Source: Clostridiales bacterium (GTDB lineage Bacteria; Bacillota; Clostridia; Peptostreptococcales; Anaerovoracaceae). From it: 49,085 nucleotides of DNA. Both the position numbers and the translations under genes were made by a program. Shown here piece after piece: positions 8,845 through 18,044 of this stretch. The DNA lies in assembly GCA_015058205.1 (NCBI GenBank), contig SVCS01000004.1, positions 1 to 49,085 of the forward strand, read 5' to 3'. Under the pieces are notes generated by a model. The model was not told the origin of the DNA. It saw only the letters and a list, made by a program, of their open reading frames with translations, and did no database searches. Within the stretch, counting starts at the first letter, position 1; every line of letters starts with the position of its first letter.

Positions 8845-9048
8845 ATGCTTATTTTATTCATAGCATTAATATTTGGCGTTGTTGTTCTGCTGATTCTTCT
8901 GAAGAACATGAAAGGTGACATCGTTGCGCAGCTTCAAGGCCAAGGTTCACAAAAGATTCGTGCGTTTATCAAACTTGTACTGCTTGTGGAAGTCGTGATT
9001 TACATCCTGATCTTCCTGGTAGTCATTGTTAAGACAATATTCATTTAG
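8845..9048 (+). CDS. Small two-TM membrane protein, unknown function
   Basis: 67 aa with two hydrophobic segments and an upstream purine-rich sequence (gagagagg). Confidence 0.55.
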   Translation: MLILFIALIFGVVVLLILLKNMKGDIVAQLQGQGSQKIRAFIKLVLLVEVVIYILIFLVVIVKTIFI

Positions 9049-9054
9049 AAAAAA

Positions 9055-9074
9055 GACCGCCTTTATAGGCGGTC
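9055..9074 (-). terminator. Rho-independent terminator of the thioesterase gene, overlapping its own stop codon
   Basis: gaccgcct-ttat-aggcggtc hairpin. On the minus strand it is followed by TTTTTT. The TAA stop (9063-9065) lies in the loop. Confidence 0.8.
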
Positions 9075-9611
9075 GCTGTAATTCATAAGGCTGCTTATAT
9101 ATCCGGTACTGCCGGATTTTTTCTTTGCCTGTTTTTCTTTGTCCGTATCGACGTTCATATAGATGGACGTTGCCGTAGCAGCCAGCTTTCCCGTCGACTT
9201 GATTCTCGCTTCCCCAGTGAGCTGTGTGATTCTGCGTCCTGTTGATGTCGCCTTTGCAGTAACGACGAGGGTCTCACCCATTGGAACAGGCCGAATGTAG
9301 TTTACATCGAGATTGATCGTCGGTGCGAAGTTCTCTTTGGCGTAAAATCTCGCCAACGCTGCAATCGTAAGATCAAAAGCCGTGCATATAGCTCCGCCAT
9401 GCATATTGCCGATTCTGTTTGCCTGCCACTTCTGAACCGGAAATTCGAAGGTCAGGGTTTTATCCTCATAGGAACAGCCGCCCCATTCTCCCTTCATCAA
9501 GCCGTTCATAGTATCCTTCTGGATCACATTGTTGCTGTGAAGCGTCTTGCGGGCGTGTTCTTCAAGGGCTTCCTGCCCTGTTATGTTAGTTCTCTTTTCT
9601 TCAGCACACAT
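9063..9611 (-). CDS. PaaI-family hotdog-fold thioesterase
   Basis: NRIGNMHGGAICTAFDLTIAAL...TINLDVNYIRPVPMGETLVVTAKATSTGRRI. Confidence 0.87.
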   Translation of the reverse strand: MCAEEKRTNITGQEALEEHARKTLHSNNVIQKDTMNGLMKGEWGGCSYEDKTLTFEFPVQKWQANRIGNMHGGAICTAFDLTIAALARFYAKENFAPTINLDVNYIRPVPMGETLVVTAKATSTGRRITQLTGEARIKSTGKLAATATSIYMNVDTDKEKQAKKKSGSTGYISSLMNYSDRL

Positions 9612-9628
9612 TTCGGTTACCTCTTCGC

Positions 9629-10936
9629 TTACTTCTTTCCTCTCTGATAGTATGCGGTTTTCTCATCCTCTGGAACCATGTTTCCTCCAGTCGCCCAGAT
9701 TACGTGGATAGAGTTCTCATCCGGTGCAGGAGCATAATCTCCACTGCAGATGTATTGCAATCCTTCAAAGGCAGCGCAGGCTGATGGTTCAATGAAGATA
9801 CCTGTGCTGTCTTTCAGCGCCGCCAGATAAGGATAGAGTTTCTCATCCTCTACCGTAAAGCACCCTGAAAGCATGGTCTGCATTGCCTTTGCGACCAGTC
9901 CTGATGGACGTCCGACCGCCAGACCATCCGCCTCTGTTTTTCCATCGATACCAATATCCCCTACTGCAATTTCATTCAGCTTGCCGGATATCAGTCCCAA
10001 AGCCATGCAAGGAGCATGGGTTGGCTCTGCAAAGAAACAGTGCGCGCCTTCTCCGAATTCATCTCTGATTCCGTACGTCACGCCGCCCGGTGCGCCGCCT
10101 ACGCCGCAAGGAAGATATACGTACATTCTGTGGTCTTTGTCGACTTTCACACCCAACTCATCCAACTGTCTCTTAAGCCTTCTTCCTGCAACAGAATAAC
10201 CTGCAAAGAGATCCAGAGAATTCTCATCGTCCACGAAGTGGCAAGTCGGATCCGCCTGTGCTTCTCTTCTACCCTGGGCAACAGCAGCTTCATAATCATC
10301 AGGGTACTCAACGACTGTGACACCCTTGGAGCGAAGCATATCCTTTTTCCATTGCCGCGCGTCTGCTGACATATGTACGGTTACTTCAAAACCAATGGCT
10401 GCGCTGATGATTCCGATGCTCAGTCCAAGATTGCCTGTAGAACCAACGGCGACTTTGTACTTGGAGAAGAACTCCTTCATCTCCGGATCACCTAGTTTCG
10501 CATAGTTATCGTGTTCCCCAGTCTGCGGATCCCAGTGAAGCAGTCCTGCCTCCACAGCCAGTGTTTCTGCCAGTTTCAGCACTTCATAGATACCGCCTCT
10601 GGCTTTGATGGACCCTGAAATCGGAAGATGCGAGTCCTGCTTGACGAAGATCCTGCCTTTCGAAGATGCACCTGCCAGCTCCGGCGTTCCTGCCAACTCA
10701 GCAAATTTCACGGCGTCTGTCAATTCCGCCAGCGGTGATTCGATGATGCCGCCTTCTACTTCCGGGAACATGCGCTCGATGAACGGAGCGAATCTCAGCA
10801 GTCTCGCCTCCGCATCATCGATATCCACAATCTGTTCGTTCTGCGCATCCGCCGCATCTGCTGTCGGCGATACAAATCCCGGATTGATCCAGAAAAATTC
10901 CTCGCAGTTTCTCAATTTATCCATATAATCAGTCAT
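9629..10936 (-). CDS. dsdA: D-serine ammonia-lyase (D-serine dehydratase)
   Basis: FVKQDSHLPISGSIKARGGIYEVL (PLP lysine region), VGSTGNLGLSIGI, LPCGVGGAPGGVTYGI, WATGGNMVP. Start revised to ATG at 10936. Confidence 0.93.
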   Translation of the reverse strand: MTDYMDKLRNCEEFFWINPGFVSPTADAADAQNEQIVDIDDAEARLLRFAPFIERMFPEVEGGIIESPLAELTDAVKFAELAGTPELAGASSKGRIFVKQDSHLPISGSIKARGGIYEVLKLAETLAVEAGLLHWDPQTGEHDNYAKLGDPEMKEFFSKYKVAVGSTGNLGLSIGIISAAIGFEVTVHMSADARQWKKDMLRSKGVTVVEYPDDYEAAVAQGRREAQADPTCHFVDDENSLDLFAGYSVAGRRLKRQLDELGVKVDKDHRMYVYLPCGVGGAPGGVTYGIRDEFGEGAHCFFAEPTHAPCMALGLISGKLNEIAVGDIGIDGKTEADGLAVGRPSGLVAKAMQTMLSGCFTVEDEKLYPYLAALKDSTGIFIEPSACAAFEGLQYICSGDYAPAPDENSIHVIWATGGNMVPEDEKTAYYQRGKK

Positions 10937-11048
10937 GATCTGTCCTCCTTGTTCATTCTCAGATGCCATGATTATATCATCAATAGGCATTCCGCGACAT
11001 ATGATTTCGGCAAGCACCTCTCACAATGAACTTTCTCAAATATTCTTG

Positions 11049-11077
11049 TTGAAATGCCCCGAGGTAATGTGTATAAT
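11049..11077 (+). promoter_or_regulatory. Sigma-70-type promoter for tRNA-Arg
   Basis: TTGAAA - 17 nt - TATAAT, ending 25 nt before the tRNA 5' end. Confidence 0.75.
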
Positions 11078-11102
11078 AATCTAGCGGGTTTTAAGAAACC
11101 AT

Positions 11103-11179
11103 GCGCCATTAGCTCAATTGGATAGAGTCGCGCACTACGAATGCGAAGGTTGGGGGTTCGAGTCCCTCATGGCGCGCCA
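11103..11179 (+). tRNA. tRNA-Arg (anticodon ACG), CCA encoded
   Basis: GCGCCAT...ATGGCGC acceptor stem, D-arm TAGCTCAATTGGATAGA, anticodon loop CTACGAA, T-arm GGGGGTTCGAGTCCCTC, GCCA 3' end. Confidence 0.96.
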
Positions 11180-11185
11180 AGAATA

Positions 11186-11214
11186 AACAGCAGGTTTGAT
11201 ACTTGCTGTTTTTT
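11186..11214 (+). terminator. Rho-independent terminator downstream of tRNA-Arg
   Basis: aacagcaggt-ttgat-acttgctgtt stem followed by TTTT. Confidence 0.8.
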
Positions 11215-11256
11215 CTATTGTCTGTATATAATACCCTCATAGGGAGGTAATAATCA

Positions 11257-12009
11257 ATGAAACTCATTTCTTGGAATGTCAACGGAATCAGAGCTGCAAT
11301 GAAAAAAGGCTTTCTGGACTTTGCGGCGGAGGCTGATCCGGATATCCTGTGTCTGCAGGAGACGAAGATGCAGGAAGGTCAGGCTGAGGTTCCTTTGGAA
11401 GGATATCATCAGTACTGGTGTTCCGCAGACAAGAAAGGATACTCGGGAACTGCTGTATTTACCAAGGAGGAACCGATTTCCGTCACTCGCGGCATTGGAA
11501 TCGATGAACATGACCATGAAGGCCGTGTCATCACCTGTGAATATGATGATTTCTATCTTGTAAACGTGTATGTTCCCAATGCGCAGAACGAGCTGAAGCG
11601 TCTGGACTACCGTATGAAATGGGAAGATGACTTCCGTGCCTACCTCAAATCTCTGGAAGTGTCAAAGCCTGTTATCACCTGTGGTGATTTCAATGTCGCC
11701 CATGAGGAGATCGATCTGAAAAATCCGAAGACCAACCGTGGAAACGCCGGTTTCTCTGATGAAGAACGCGGAAAGATGACAGAACTGCTCGGTGCAGGGT
11801 TCATCGATACCTGGCGTTACTTCTATCCCGATTTAGAAGGTGTGTACTCCTGGTGGAGCTACCGTTTCCGAGCCAGAGACAACAACGCCGGATGGCGTAT
11901 CGACTACTTCCTGGTGTCGGAAGCATTAAAAGACCGGCTCCGTGGAGCCGGTATCATGACAGATGTCTTCGGCAGCGATCACTGCCCTGTCACATTGGAA
12001 ATCGACTAA
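11257..12009 (+). CDS. xth: Exodeoxyribonuclease III (AP endonuclease, ExoIII family)
   Basis: [19 protein letters not shown]...[11 protein letters not shown]...YVPNAQ...[13 protein letters not shown]...WRIDYFLVS...GSDHCPV. Confidence 0.96.
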   Translation: MKLISWNVNGIRAAMKKGFLDFAAEADPDILCLQETKMQEGQAEVPLEGYHQYWCSADKKGYSGTAVFTKEEPISVTRGIGIDEHDHEGRVITCEYDDFYLVNVYVPNAQNELKRLDYRMKWEDDFRAYLKSLEVSKPVITCGDFNVAHEEIDLKNPKTNRGNAGFSDEERGKMTELLGAGFIDTWRYFYPDLEGVYSWWSYRFRARDNNAGWRIDYFLVSEALKDRLRGAGIMTDVFGSDHCPVTLEID

Positions 12010-12010
12010 A

Positions 12011-12032
12011 AACGGCGCCGTAAGGCGCCGTT
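12011..12032. terminator. Shared terminator hairpin between convergent xth and GNAT genes
   Basis: aacggcgcc-gtaa-ggcgccgtt perfect 9-bp stem. The minus strand has a downstream T-run. Confidence 0.75.
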
Positions 12033-12042
12033 CTCAATTCCC

Positions 12043-12606
12043 TCAGAATTCTTTTCTCAGCAGATATCTGTCTTTACCGCCGTAGAGTTTTCTGCGGTCG
12101 ACGATCTCCCAGTTGAGTATCAGGAAGTTGTTATAGCTGTATGGATTCTCCGGCGAAATCGATGTGATTCCCTCCGTTGCACCGAGTTCTATTGCCTTTG
12201 CGATGCGGATCTTGTTGAACAGTCTCTGCAGTCCGTGTCCCCGATACTTTGGTACGACCATGGTCATATCGAAGGATGCGGTACGGCTGAGATGCTCCTC
12301 ATCATAATCGAAGTAATGGCCGTAGTTGTAACTTTGATCTTCTCTGTTATTCGGCTTCAAAACTGATACTCCCGCCACTTCACCGTTTTCTGCAAAGGCA
12401 AGCCAGCAGCAGTCGTTCGTCAGTTGATCGACGGTTTCTTCTTCCGTAAACGGCGCATAGATATCCTTGTTCGGCAACGCATCCATGATGATATCCTGAA
12501 GTTCCATAAACAGATCATAATCATTGATATCAGCTTCCCTGATGTGGAATTTCTGCGGTTCTCCGCGACCATTCATTAGTTCAATATCATAAGGCATCTG
12601 AATCAT
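12043..12606 (-). CDS. GNAT-family N-acetyltransferase
   Basis: DMTMVVPKYRGHGLQRLFNKIRIAKAIELGATEGITSISPENPYSYNNFLILNWEIV (acetyl-CoA-binding motif A). Confidence 0.85.
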   Translation of the reverse strand: MIQMPYDIELMNGRGEPQKFHIREADINDYDLFMELQDIIMDALPNKDIYAPFTEEETVDQLTNDCCWLAFAENGEVAGVSVLKPNNREDQSYNYGHYFDYDEEHLSRTASFDMTMVVPKYRGHGLQRLFNKIRIAKAIELGATEGITSISPENPYSYNNFLILNWEIVDRRKLYGGKDRYLLRKEF

Positions 12607-12738
12607 AATGCTTCCTCCATTTCTTTTGTGTCTCTTCGTGCACGAAAGTATTATAGCATGAATAATAAGAATTTTCTTTTAATTTTTACTTTAATGCGTT
12701 ATAATTTTATAAAATTAAAACGCAAAAGGAGAAATGCT

Positions 12739-13293
12739 ATGTGTGAGTATCCAAAGACAATCACATTGTCTCGGAAATCGGGTCAGCAGCAGGACTTTCT
12801 GATCCGAAGATGCACGGAAGCTGACCTCTCTGACATTATGAAACTGCAGCAAAAGGTACATGAGGACATTGGCAATCCGGATCTTTATGCAATTGTACCG
12901 GAAGAAAATATCCATGAGTCCATACTTGAAGATTACTGCTTCGGAACATATGTGGACGGCAGGCTGATCGCCTTTACCATGATGATCGCAAACCGCGTAT
13001 CCTACCGCAACTACGGCACCTATGTGGGCTATCCGGAAGAACGGCAGGCGAAATGTGTTTCCATGGAAATATCTCTGGTGGATGACGAATTTCGCGGTTA
13101 CGGACTGCAAAAGCTCTTTGTCACCATCCGTGAGGAAGAGGCTCTGCGCGCAGGTGCCACGGAAGCCTTGGTCACCATCGCACCGGGCAACGAATACAGT
13201 CTGGCAAATCTCGTCAACGCGGGATATGAAATCATCGAAACGCGGCCCCTCTATGAAGGCGCCGTGCGGCATATCCTGAGCAAACAGCTGTAA
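12739..13293 (+). CDS. GNAT-family N-acetyltransferase (paralog of the adjacent divergent gene)
   Basis: MEISLVDDEFRGYGLQKLFVTIREEEALRAGATEALVTIAPGNEYSLANLVNAGYEII. Start revised to ATG at 12739 with AAAGGAG upstream. Confidence 0.83.
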   Translation: MCEYPKTITLSRKSGQQQDFLIRRCTEADLSDIMKLQQKVHEDIGNPDLYAIVPEENIHESILEDYCFGTYVDGRLIAFTMMIANRVSYRNYGTYVGYPEERQAKCVSMEISLVDDEFRGYGLQKLFVTIREEEALRAGATEALVTIAPGNEYSLANLVNAGYEIIETRPLYEGAVRHILSKQL

Positions 13294-13440
13294 CACGCCA
13301 ACAAGCAGGACCCGTATCTCCTTGCCGAGGTGCGGGTCTTCGTTTTCAATAATAATCTGCTGATCATTTATCTTCTCGTATGTGTGCTATAATAGTTTCG
13401 TCATTTTACATATTTATCATTTAAGAAAGAAGGAATCACA

Positions 13441-15081
13441 ATGGAAAACATCTCTCAGCAAGGTTCTGTCAAACAGGTCGACAACTTGAAAAAAATCAAA
13501 ATGTCCCCTGTCCGGATGGCAGGCATGCTCTTCTGTCTGACTGCAGCCGGCGCCTTTGGTATCGAGGATATGGTCTCCATGAGCGGTCCGGGACTGACGA
13601 TCGCCATGTTGATTATATTCGCAATTATCTGGGCACATCCCATCTCACAGATCGTTTCGGAACTCAGTGCAATCATGCCATCCGAGGGTGGTATCTATAT
13701 CTGGGTCAAAGAAGCTCTCGGTGAATTCTGGGGATTCTGCACTGGCTGGTGGGGTGTCCTAAACACTTATCTTGGTCTGTCAGTGTACGTCGTACTCGTT
13801 GCAGACTACGCATCGAAATTCATTCCGGCACTGCAGCAACCAGTCATGCGCTTTACGGTGGAACTACTAATCGTTGTACTGTTTGTTGCTCTGAACCTTA
13901 AGGGACTGACTGATGTTGCCTGGGTCAATACAGTATTTTCTATCCTGATTTTGGTTGCTTTTGCAGTCGTCACCGTTGTCGGATTTGCAAACTGGAACTA
14001 TAATCCAGTAGAACCATTTACGCCGGAAGGCCAGTCCTGGGTCGATAGTCTGGGCGGCAGCATTTGCATTGTCATCTGGATGTACTGCGGATATGAGAGC
14101 ATATCCAACATGGGCGGTGAAATCGAGAATCCGGAAGTGATTCCAAAAGGATTCCGGCTTGTCATGCCGATCATCGCACTCAGTTATATCTTGCCAACAC
14201 TGGCCGGTCTTGTGTCCATTGGTCACTGGGATGAGTGGGGAACCGACGGATATGGCTATGGTGACGTGCTGACTCAGTGCCTCGGTTACGGCTGGGGCGT
14301 TGGTTTCCTGGCAGTAGCAATACTGTCGCAGCTTGCGTTGTTCAACGCTTATATCGCATCTGGATCACGTGCATTCTTCGTCATCGCAGATGACAATCTC
14401 ATGCCGAAATTCCTGACAAAAACAAGCAAAAAGACCGGATTGCCTGTGCTTTCGATTCTGCTGCTTGGACTCTTCACAACAATTACCATGAACTTTAACT
14501 TCGATACTCTCATGGTCATGACGGGACCGCTGATGATGATTGTGTACGTCAATCTGTTCATCACACTGATCGTCATCCGCAAGAGATACCCTGTTGAAGA
14601 GCGAAACTGCTGGTACATCAAAGGCCCTAAAATCAAAATCTGGCTCTATGCCTGTGTTCCAATGTTTATCACGCTCGTTGCCACACTGGTAAATGGAACA
14701 CAGTTCTTCCTGCTGGGTCTCATATGGCTCTTTACGGCAGTACTGTTCTATATTTTGTTCAAAACCACCTGCGGCGGGTTATACAAGGAAGATCCGGAGA
14801 AGTATCCGATCAACCTAAAAACTCGTCTGGCGAAGGGCGATATCACCAGAATCGGTGTTTACGTATTTGCATTTGGCCTGTACTGCCTCCTGGGTGCCAT
14901 TTTCTTACCATGGTATGAAGGTTCCTGGGGTCCGGAATACTATGCAGATTATTACGGTGCAGACCGTCTGATCGGAAACTTCTGGCTCATGATTAAAATC
15001 TGCAGGGTCAGTGGCATCTGCTCGACCATTGCAGGCTTGATTCTGCTCTTCCTAGGTAAAAAGTGTGATCCATCAAAGTAA
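13441..15081 (+). CDS. APC-superfamily amino acid permease
   Basis: ~12 TM segments. MAGMLFCLTAAGAFGIEDMVSMSGPGLTIAMLIIFAIIWAHPISQIVSELSAIMPSEGGIYIWVKEALG. Confidence 0.9.
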   Translation: MENISQQGSVKQVDNLKKIKMSPVRMAGMLFCLTAAGAFGIEDMVSMSGPGLTIAMLIIFAIIWAHPISQIVSELSAIMPSEGGIYIWVKEALGEFWGFCTGWWGVLNTYLGLSVYVVLVADYASKFIPALQQPVMRFTVELLIVVLFVALNLKGLTDVAWVNTVFSILILVAFAVVTVVGFANWNYNPVEPFTPEGQSWVDSLGGSICIVIWMYCGYESISNMGGEIENPEVIPKGFRLVMPIIALSYILPTLAGLVSIGHWDEWGTDGYGYGDVLTQCLGYGWGVGFLAVAILSQLALFNAYIASGSRAFFVIADDNLMPKFLTKTSKKTGLPVLSILLLGLFTTITMNFNFDTLMVMTGPLMMIVYVNLFITLIVIRKRYPVEERNCWYIKGPKIKIWLYACVPMFITLVATLVNGTQFFLLGLIWLFTAVLFYILFKTTCGGLYKEDPEKYPINLKTRLAKGDITRIGVYVFAFGLYCLLGAIFLPWYEGSWGPEYYADYYGADRLIGNFWLMIKICRVSGICSTIAGLILLFLGKKCDPSK

Positions 15082-15101
15082 GTAACTATCCGGAGACTAT
15101 C

Positions 15102-16946
15102 ATGACAAACGTTTCATCAATTCACTCTGTACCAGACAGACTCGCCGCCCTGCGGGAGCTTATGCGCGCAAAGGCAATCGATGCGTGCATCGTCCCGACC
15201 GGTGATCCGCACATGTCGGAGTACACGAGCGATCACTATAAAACAAGAGAATTCATCACAGGCTTTACAGGCTCCGCAGGAACGGCGGTCATCACCATGA
15301 ACGATGCCGGACTTTGGACGGACAGCCGGTACTTCCTGCAGGCGGCAGACCAACTTGCAGGGAGCGGCATCACACTGTATAAACACGGCCTGCCTGATAC
15401 GGTTAAAACCCATACGTATCTGATGCAAAAGTTGCAGCCGGGCAGCACCATCTGTGTCGATGGGCGTCTGGTCAGCAGCGCCTGGGCAGACAAACTGCGG
15501 AAGGATACTTCTTCGGGAAGTTTCAACCTGCGCACAGATCTGGATCTGGTCGGTGAAATCTGGTCCGACCGTCCTGCTGCAGAATTCAATACCGTTTTTG
15601 AATATCCGATTCAGTACGCCGGTGTATCGCGTACAGAAAAGTTCAAGATCATTCGGGAAGACATGGCCAAGGCAGGCGCAGATGCGCTGGTTTTATCACA
15701 GCTGAGTGATATTGCGTGGTTTATGAATCTGCGCGGCAGCGATGTCATGTGCAACCCGGTGTTCTTCTCTTTTGTAATTCTGACGAAGGACAGCGTGAAG
15801 CTCTACGCGGACGCGGATGCTTTTGCACCGGAACTAGCGGAATTATTGCGCTGCGACGGCATTGACCTGCTTCCATATGATTCTTTTTATGACGACCTTA
15901 AAACAATTGGCGGCCCTGTTCTCCTGGACCGTGAGACTTGCAGTGAACTGATTCTTCGGTCCCTGCCGAAGGATATCGAAGTGATCAACGATTACAGCCC
16001 TGTCATGAAGAGAAAGGCGGTCAAGAATCCGACAGAAATGGCAGGCATCCACGCCGCCCATCTGAAGGACGGTGTGGCCATGTGCAAGTTCCTGTACTGG
16101 CTGAAGACAGCTGCCGCAAAGGCAGCCGAAACGCAGTTGGAAATGGGCATTTCAGAGATGGACATTACTGAAATCTCTGCTGCGGAAAAACTCCACGGCT
16201 TTCGTGCGGAGCAGGATCTGTTCATGGGCGACAGTTTCGAAGCAATCGTCGGATACGGACCACATGCAGCCATCGTGCACTACAGTGCTACGCCGGAAAG
16301 TGATGCAGCTCTCCGTCCGCACGGCATGGTGCTCATCGACTCCGGCGGACAGTATCTGGACGGCACGACTGACATCACACGCACCATCGTGCTCGGGCCG
16401 CTGCGCGATGAAGAGAAAACCCTCTTTACTGCCGTTCTGCGGGGACACATCAATCTGGCAAAAGCCAGATTCCCGGATGGCTTAAGCGGTGCCAATCTGG
16501 ACTACCTGGCTCACGAGCCGCTTTGGCAGATGGGACTGGACTACCGCCACAGTACCGGCCATGGCGTGGGACACTATCTCAATGTTCATGAAGACCCAAA
16601 TGAGATCTACTGGGATGAACGGGATCTGATTCCGCCGATGCCGCCTTTTGAAGTCGGCATGCTCACCTCGGACGAACCGGGATACTACGAGGATGGGGAA
16701 TTTGGAATCCGGCACGAGAGTCTGCTCCTGACTGTCGCTGCCGAAGAAACTGAGTACGGCAAGTTCCTGGAATTTGAAGAGGTTTCCCTGGTACCGTTCG
16801 ATCTGGAGGGCATCGACACAGCCCAGATGCAGCCTGATGAAATCGAGTATTTAAATGCGTACCATGAAATGGTCTACACGAAGATTGCGCCTCACCTGAA
16901 CGAAGAAGAGCGCGCATGGCTGCGCTCTGCAACAGCAAGTATTTAG
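15102..16946 (+). CDS. Xaa-Pro aminopeptidase (M24B family, long form)
   Basis: MTNVSSIHSVPDRLAALRELMRAKAIDACIVPTGDPHMSEYTSDHYKTREFITGFTGSAGTAVIT...DSGGQYLDGTTDITRT...HSTGHGVGHYLNVHE...SDEPGYYEDGEFGIRHE. Confidence 0.95.
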   Translation: MTNVSSIHSVPDRLAALRELMRAKAIDACIVPTGDPHMSEYTSDHYKTREFITGFTGSAGTAVITMNDAGLWTDSRYFLQAADQLAGSGITLYKHGLPDTVKTHTYLMQKLQPGSTICVDGRLVSSAWADKLRKDTSSGSFNLRTDLDLVGEIWSDRPAAEFNTVFEYPIQYAGVSRTEKFKIIREDMAKAGADALVLSQLSDIAWFMNLRGSDVMCNPVFFSFVILTKDSVKLYADADAFAPELAELLRCDGIDLLPYDSFYDDLKTIGGPVLLDRETCSELILRSLPKDIEVINDYSPVMKRKAVKNPTEMAGIHAAHLKDGVAMCKFLYWLKTAAAKAAETQLEMGISEMDITEISAAEKLHGFRAEQDLFMGDSFEAIVGYGPHAAIVHYSATPESDAALRPHGMVLIDSGGQYLDGTTDITRTIVLGPLRDEEKTLFTAVLRGHINLAKARFPDGLSGANLDYLAHEPLWQMGLDYRHSTGHGVGHYLNVHEDPNEIYWDERDLIPPMPPFEVGMLTSDEPGYYEDGEFGIRHESLLLTVAAEETEYGKFLEFEEVSLVPFDLEGIDTAQMQPDEIEYLNAYHEMVYTKIAPHLNEEERAWLRSATASI

Positions 16947-16957
16947 CTGCACTTCTG

Positions 16958-17044
16958 CGGCAACCTGTAACTGATTACGTTGCCTGCAGCAACATGTATC
17001 TGATTGCGTTGCCTGCAGCAACCTGCACCTGATTGCGCAACTGG
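16958..17044. repeat. Three tandem 29-bp direct repeats, each with internal GCAAC...GTTGC (GCAAC...GCAAC in unit 3) half-sites
   Basis: 16958-16986 cggcaacctgtaactgattacgttgcctg; 16987-17015 cagcaacatgtatctgattgcgttgcctg; 17016-17044 cagcaacctgcacctgattgcgcaactgg. Confidence 0.9.
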
Positions 17045-17054
17045 AGAAAGACTT

Positions 17055-17573
17055 ATGTTTTCAGAAGAACTGTTAGAAGAATCGAGACAATCTGCAGAGA
17101 AGGCCCAACAGAAGCTGGGACATATTTCTGACCAGCCGACTGGAATCACCGGCGGCGATAGCGCTGCCGGTCATACGGTAACCAGAACTGCAATGCGAAA
17201 GAATGCGGACCACATCAGCAAGTCGATCCACATCGATAAGATTCTGGCGTTCATCGCCAAAGTCAGCGGCAAAAGCAGCGAGCAGTACGGTATCATCCCC
17301 CACCCACTCGCATGGGACCTGTGTTTTGATGGAGAAACCGTCTATGCTCATACCATCGACGGACCTGAAGTGGAGTGTGTTTTTGAAGATCCGGAAAAAA
17401 ACGCAGCGAAGAAATACTGCGTTTATCGTCTTGTTGTCGATGGTAATCATCTCATAAATCAGGAAACTAGTGTCGCGCTCACCGCGAATAAAAAACACAA
17501 GATGGTTGGTGTCATCGCCATCATTGCTGTGATACTTTTCTTCGCAATTCTGATACTGCCGGCATATCTATGA
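17055..17573 (+). CDS. Hypothetical protein with C-terminal TM anchor
   Basis: MFSEELLEESRQSAEKAQQK... C-terminal MVGVIAIIAVILFFAILILPAYL. Start revised to ATG at 17055 with GGAGAAAG upstream. Confidence 0.65.
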   Translation: MFSEELLEESRQSAEKAQQKLGHISDQPTGITGGDSAAGHTVTRTAMRKNADHISKSIHIDKILAFIAKVSGKSSEQYGIIPHPLAWDLCFDGETVYAHTIDGPEVECVFEDPEKNAAKKYCVYRLVVDGNHLINQETSVALTANKKHKMVGVIAIIAVILFFAILILPAYL

Positions 17574-17678
17574 TTTCTTGATTGTCCTGTTGAGAAGCAG
17601 CATCAGAATGAAACCTGCTGCGACGAACAACTCAGCAATCAGAAATCGTAATCGTCTTTGAAAACAGGAGGAACGAAC

Positions 17679-18044
17679 ATGTCTTTTCAGAATATAGAAG
17701 AAGTCAGCGACAGACATCTGCACATCATATGGACCAATGCGGATCCTATGACCTCCGCAAACATGGTCATGATGTATGCGAAGAATTCCCTGCTGAACAA
17801 CTGGTGGGATAAGGTTACTGTCGTTTTATGGGGTGCACCTCAGAAACTGATCTTTGAAAACGAAGAAGTCCGCACTGAAATGGAATTCGCCCGCGACGCG
17901 GGCGTTGAATTCTCAGCTTGTATCAGTTGCTCAAACATTCTGGGACTGACCGATGCCCTAAACAAGGAAAATATCGAAACAATCCGCTGGGGTCAGAAAC
18001 TGACTCTCCTCATACAGAATGGTCGTCATGTGCTGACGGTTTAA
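17679..18044 (+). CDS. DsrE-family-like protein
   Basis: LHIIWTNADPMTSANMVMMYAKNSLLNNWWDKVTVVLWGAPQKLIFENEEVRTEMEFARDAGVEFSACISCSNILGL. Start revised to ATG at 17679 after AGGAGG. Confidence 0.6.
   Translation: MSFQNIEEVSDRHLHIIWTNADPMTSANMVMMYAKNSLLNNWWDKVTVVLWGAPQKLIFENEEVRTEMEFARDAGVEFSACISCSNILGLTDALNKENIETIRWGQKLTLLIQNGRHVLTV

Noticed and set aside
17571-17660. Minus-strand hydrophobic peptide (RRLRFLIAELFVAAGFILMLLLNRTIKKS) in the gap before the DsrE-like gene
   Set aside because: Looks like a TM helix but has no start codon or SD in frame. May be a gene remnant or chance. The same DNA forms an imperfect IR (gatttcttgattg/caatcagaaatc).
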